Below are positions 7,013-8,789 of a DNA stretch of 8,789 nucleotides, in pieces. The stretch comes from an uncultured Porphyromonas sp. (GTDB lineage: Bacteria; Bacteroidota; Bacteroidia; Bacteroidales; Porphyromonadaceae): the NCBI RefSeq assembly GCF_934359325.1, contig NZ_CAKRLH010000059.1, positions 1-8,789 on the forward strand, given 5' to 3'. Below the pieces are notes generated by a model. It had not been told where the DNA came from. It did not search any database and saw only the letters and a program-made list of their open reading frames with translations. The position numbers were made by a program, and so were the translations under genes. Numbering within the stretch: position 1 is the first letter of the stretch; each line of letters starts with the position of its first letter.

Positions 7013-7072
7013 CTAAACCCGGTAATAGTGATCACTAAACCCGGTATTAGTTGCAACTAATACCGGGTTTAG
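7013..7072. repeat. Repeat array B: three 16-bp units at 22-bp period
   Basis: Copies of the array A unit lie at 7013-7028 (CTAAACCCGGTAATAG), 7035-7050 (CTAAACCCGGTATTAG) and, inverted, 7057-7072 (CTAATACCGGGTTTAG). The spacers are exactly 6 bp: TGATCA (7029-7034) and TTGCAA (7051-7056), both palindromic. The second and third copies form a perfect 40-bp palindrome (7034-7073). The array sits in the divergent region about 220 bp upstream of the nqr -7 box and 231 bp upstream of the plus-strand gene, so it is too far for a simple operator of either. Function unknown. Confidence 0.85.
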
Positions 7073-7303
7073 TTTGGGGGTGCAGACCTGACGCCCCTGG
7101 TTATGTCGATGAGGGAAGTGCGGCACAGGGGCTCCTTAAACTTTCGGCGCAGTTTTTGATCAAAAGAATAGCAGAGAGAGTGAGCAGGTAGGTGAGAAGT
7201 AGAATACTTTTTCGTACCTTGCAGGTGGGATCGAGTATCCCCGTGATACCTCTTGTCCACAGAAGAGAAGGTGAGTATAAACTTATTAGACTAACGACGC
7301 GAT

Positions 7304-8476
7304 ATGAAAGCTTTACATCGGATACTAACTGCCGCCATGATGCTGGCGGCGGTCTCTGTGGGTTATGTCGGACAAGCGCAGGACGATGCGTACCTGACCC
7401 CCTCTAAGGCTCGGGTAGCACGTCAGCAGGCTAAGAAGGCATACGCCCGCGAGATGGCTATGGAGAGACAGCGCCAAGCTAAGCGCGACTCCATACGCGA
7501 TGCTCAGCTAAAGGCCCGGGATCGGGCTACAGACTGGTATAACCGCCGTGACATGAGGGTCACGGTTGAGGATATGGAGCGAAATCTGGACAACCTGGAC
7601 ACGCCTCGCAACGGAGGTAAGTACGCTGCCCGGATGAGACGCTTCAATGGTGAGGATGACGGGCGCATTGTCCTCGATGACGTGCAGAAGGTGTACGTCA
7701 TGGATGACTATGAGTACGACCCTTGGACCCGGAGCTACTACGGCAGAGGATGGGATCGGAACAGTAATGTCTACATTACTATCAATACCGACCCCTGGTA
7801 TGCCGGCTATAGAGGCTACGGCTGGGGTGGCGCCTACTCCTATTACTATCCCTGGTATGGCGGGGTCTACGGTCGTGGCTACTACGACCCGTGGTACGCC
7901 GCTCGCTGGTCCTATCCGGGCTGGTATGACCCCTGGTATGATCCGTGGTACACACCCTGGGGTGGTTACTACGGCTACACCTGGTCCAGACCTTACTATC
8001 GCTACTACCCGTATGACTATGGCTACTATGGCGGTGGTTACTGGGGTGGCTACTACGATGGCTGGTACAGCCGGGACTTCTCCTCGCGCTACACCCCTCG
8101 GGCACGCCGCACGGAGAGCTACTACGACCGCCACGCCGCCACCTACGGTCGAGCACTCGGTCAGGGCAATGTCTCCCGCTGGAGCAATGGCGGAAATGGG
8201 GCGAACTACACCCGCTCCAATAACTCCCGCTACGTCAATAACGGTCGCCGCCCCACCATCGGTACCACTCGAGCCAATACCCATAATAATAGGGGATACA
8301 ACTCGACCAATCGTACCACCAACCGGTGGAATAACGGCTCCAATAACAACAGGAGCTACAATACGACGCGGAGTACCTACAGCACCCCGTCCCGCTCCTC
8401 ATCGCCGTCTCGCTCCACCACGACGACGACAACAACGACCACCCGTAACAACGGGACCGGTGGTGGTCGTCGCTAA
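7304..8476 (+). CDS. Secreted Tyr/Trp/Gly-rich low-complexity protein
   Basis: A 390-residue exported protein with no catalytic domain that I recognise. A signal peptide (1-25, probable cut after GQA) is followed by a basic, probably helical segment (35-95) rich in Arg, Lys, Ala and Gln. A short segment RIVLDDVQKVYVMDDYEYDPW (121-141) leads into an aromatic block: residues 161-260 hold 31 Tyr, 12 Trp and 20 Gly, with DPWY at 163, 195, 209 and 213 and a related DPWT at 139. The tail (262-390) is rich in Asn, Ser, Thr and Arg and includes a nine-Thr run (372-380) in mixed codons. There is no cysteine, so it is not a lipoprotein. Similar Tyr-rich exported proteins in Bacteroidota have, as I recall, been labelled by low-complexity similarity (for example vitellogenin-like); this says nothing about function. 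It precedes an OmpP1/FadL-type gene by 35 bp, so the two are probably co-transcribed. The periplasm or cell surface is the likely site. Confidence 0.85.
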   Translation: MKALHRILTAAMMLAAVSVGYVGQAQDDAYLTPSKARVARQQAKKAYAREMAMERQRQAKRDSIRDAQLKARDRATDWYNRRDMRVTVEDMERNLDNLDTPRNGGKYAARMRRFNGEDDGRIVLDDVQKVYVMDDYEYDPWTRSYYGRGWDRNSNVYITINTDPWYAGYRGYGWGGAYSYYYPWYGGVYGRGYYDPWYAARWSYPGWYDPWYDPWYTPWGGYYGYTWSRPYYRYYPYDYGYYGGGYWGGYYDGWYSRDFSSRYTPRARRTESYYDRHAATYGRALGQGNVSRWSNGGNGANYTRSNNSRYVNNGRRPTIGTTRANTHNNRGYNSTNRTTNRWNNGSNNNRSYNTTRSTYSTPSRSSSPSRSTTTTTTTTTRNNGTGGGRR

Positions 8477-8511
8477 GTGACAGACCCTCATTTCCTCAAG
8501 CACTTAATGCA

Positions 8512-8789
8512 ATGACACTACATAAATCAATCACTCCCCTGCTCGCCCTCTCGCTCCTCCTCGGAGTGAGTACCGCCGAGGCGCAGGCGCCCACCGACGT
8601 CTACCGGAATAGCATGCGGGAGATCCACGGCACGGCACGCGCTCAGGCCATGAGCAATGCCGTCGGTGCCCTCGGCGCCGATCCTACAGCCGTCTCCGTC
8701 AATCCTGCCGGCATCGGGCTCTATCGCTCGAGCGAGGTGACCTTTGGCTTCAATGTCGGTCACGTCAAGAGCTCCACCAACTGGCAGGA
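8512..8789 (+). CDS. OmpP1/FadL-family outer membrane protein (5' part)
   Basis: The first 92 codons of a protein that runs off the window. The signal peptide is MTLHKSITPLLALSLLLGVS followed by TAEAQA, with a cut near AEA/QA. The mature start (YRNSMREIHGTARAQAMSNAVGALGADPTAVSVNPAGIGLYRSSEVTF) has the family's N-terminal pattern: GTAR-x-x-AM, then GALGADPTAVSVNPAG and YRSSE. Relatives form outer-membrane beta-barrels for hydrophobic solutes; Bacteroidota members are often labelled hemin receptors without direct proof. The ATG at 8512 is chosen because it begins the signal peptide. A two-codon frame ATG-CAA-TGA (8507-8515) overlaps this start. No terminator is visible in the 35-bp gap to the upstream gene. 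The substrate is unknown. Confidence 0.85.
   Translation, partial: MTLHKSITPLLALSLLLGVSTAEAQAPTDVYRNSMREIHGTARAQAMSNAVGALGADPTAVSVNPAGIGLYRSSEVTFGFNVGHVKSSTNWQ

Larger units (their letters stand above)
6730..7303. other. 574-bp divergent intergenic region
   Basis: Between nqrA (minus) and the aromatic-rich gene (plus) there is no credible gene. From the nqrA side it holds an A/T-rich leader and -7 box (to about 6820), a GC-rich stretch (6825-7012) with no recognised motif, and repeat array B (7013-7072). After that come a weak 7-bp inverted repeat (7093-7099 with 7126-7132), a 12-bp palindrome TTTTGATCAAAA (7154-7165), and about 140 bp of leader to the ATG at 7304. The 87-codon plus-strand frame at 6753-7016 starts inside the nqr leader, resembles no family I know, and ends in the repeat array. 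I treat it as spurious. Confidence 0.75.

Noticed and set aside
6753..7016. 87-codon plus-strand open frame in the divergent region
   Set aside because: Its start lies in the nqr leader, it overlaps the nqr promoter, has no known motif, and its stop falls in the repeat array.
100..7072. Composite transposon bounded by the two repeat arrays
   Set aside because: There is no transposase, no target-site duplication that I can see, and the enclosed genes are core respiratory genes with composition like the rest of the window.
7205..7222. Promoter -7 box candidates TACTTTTT and TACCTTGC for the aromatic-rich gene
   Set aside because: Neither matches TAnnTTTG exactly and no TTTG lies at the expected -33 distance. 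It is too weak to annotate.
7508..8284. 258-codon minus-strand open frame rich in Val/Ala/Ile
   Set aside because: It mirrors the Tyr/Gly-rich coding region (TAC/GGC codons read as GTA/GCC). The plus-strand frame has a signal peptide and a sensible domain layout.

Overview
The window looks like Bacteroidota (Bacteroidetes) chromosome, most likely a Porphyromonas or close relative. The evidence is a Bacteroidota-type nqrABCDEF cluster, weak or absent Shine-Dalgarno sites, exact Bacteroidota -7 promoter boxes (TAnnTTTG), and an OmpP1/FadL-type outer membrane protein of the kind common in that phylum. The DNA is GC-rich with strong third-position G/C bias, so long antisense open frames run through most genes; these are shadows. 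The species assignment is inference.

Layout: positions 1-236 are non-coding and hold an inverted repeat at the left edge, a three-unit 22-bp-period repeat array (100-159), small hairpins and a terminator-like palindrome. A MmcQ/YjbR-family gene (237-656, minus) follows. A strong terminator (684-720) separates it from the complete six-gene Na+-translocating NADH:quinone reductase operon, which runs on the minus strand from nqrA (start 6729) to nqrF (stop 746). The 574-bp region 6730-7303 lies between divergent transcription units. It carries the nqr promoter -7 box and a second three-unit array (7013-7072) built from the same 16-bp units as the first. On the plus strand, 7304-8476 encodes a secreted, extremely Tyr/Trp/Gly-rich low-complexity protein. 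It is followed after 35 bp by the start of an OmpP1/FadL-family outer membrane protein cut by the window end.

How the genes work together: NqrF takes electrons from NADH (FAD, [2Fe-2S]). They pass through the NqrD/NqrE cysteine-ligated cluster to covalent FMN on NqrC and then NqrB, and on to quinone, with Na+ pumped outward. All cofactor-binding residues I could check are present, so the complex should be functional. The plus-strand pair is a separate envelope-related unit.

The window is mostly ordinary core genome. The least explained features are the two matching repeat arrays with exact 22-bp spacing on either side of the nqr/mmcQ block, and the aromatic-rich secreted protein paired with an outer-membrane transporter.
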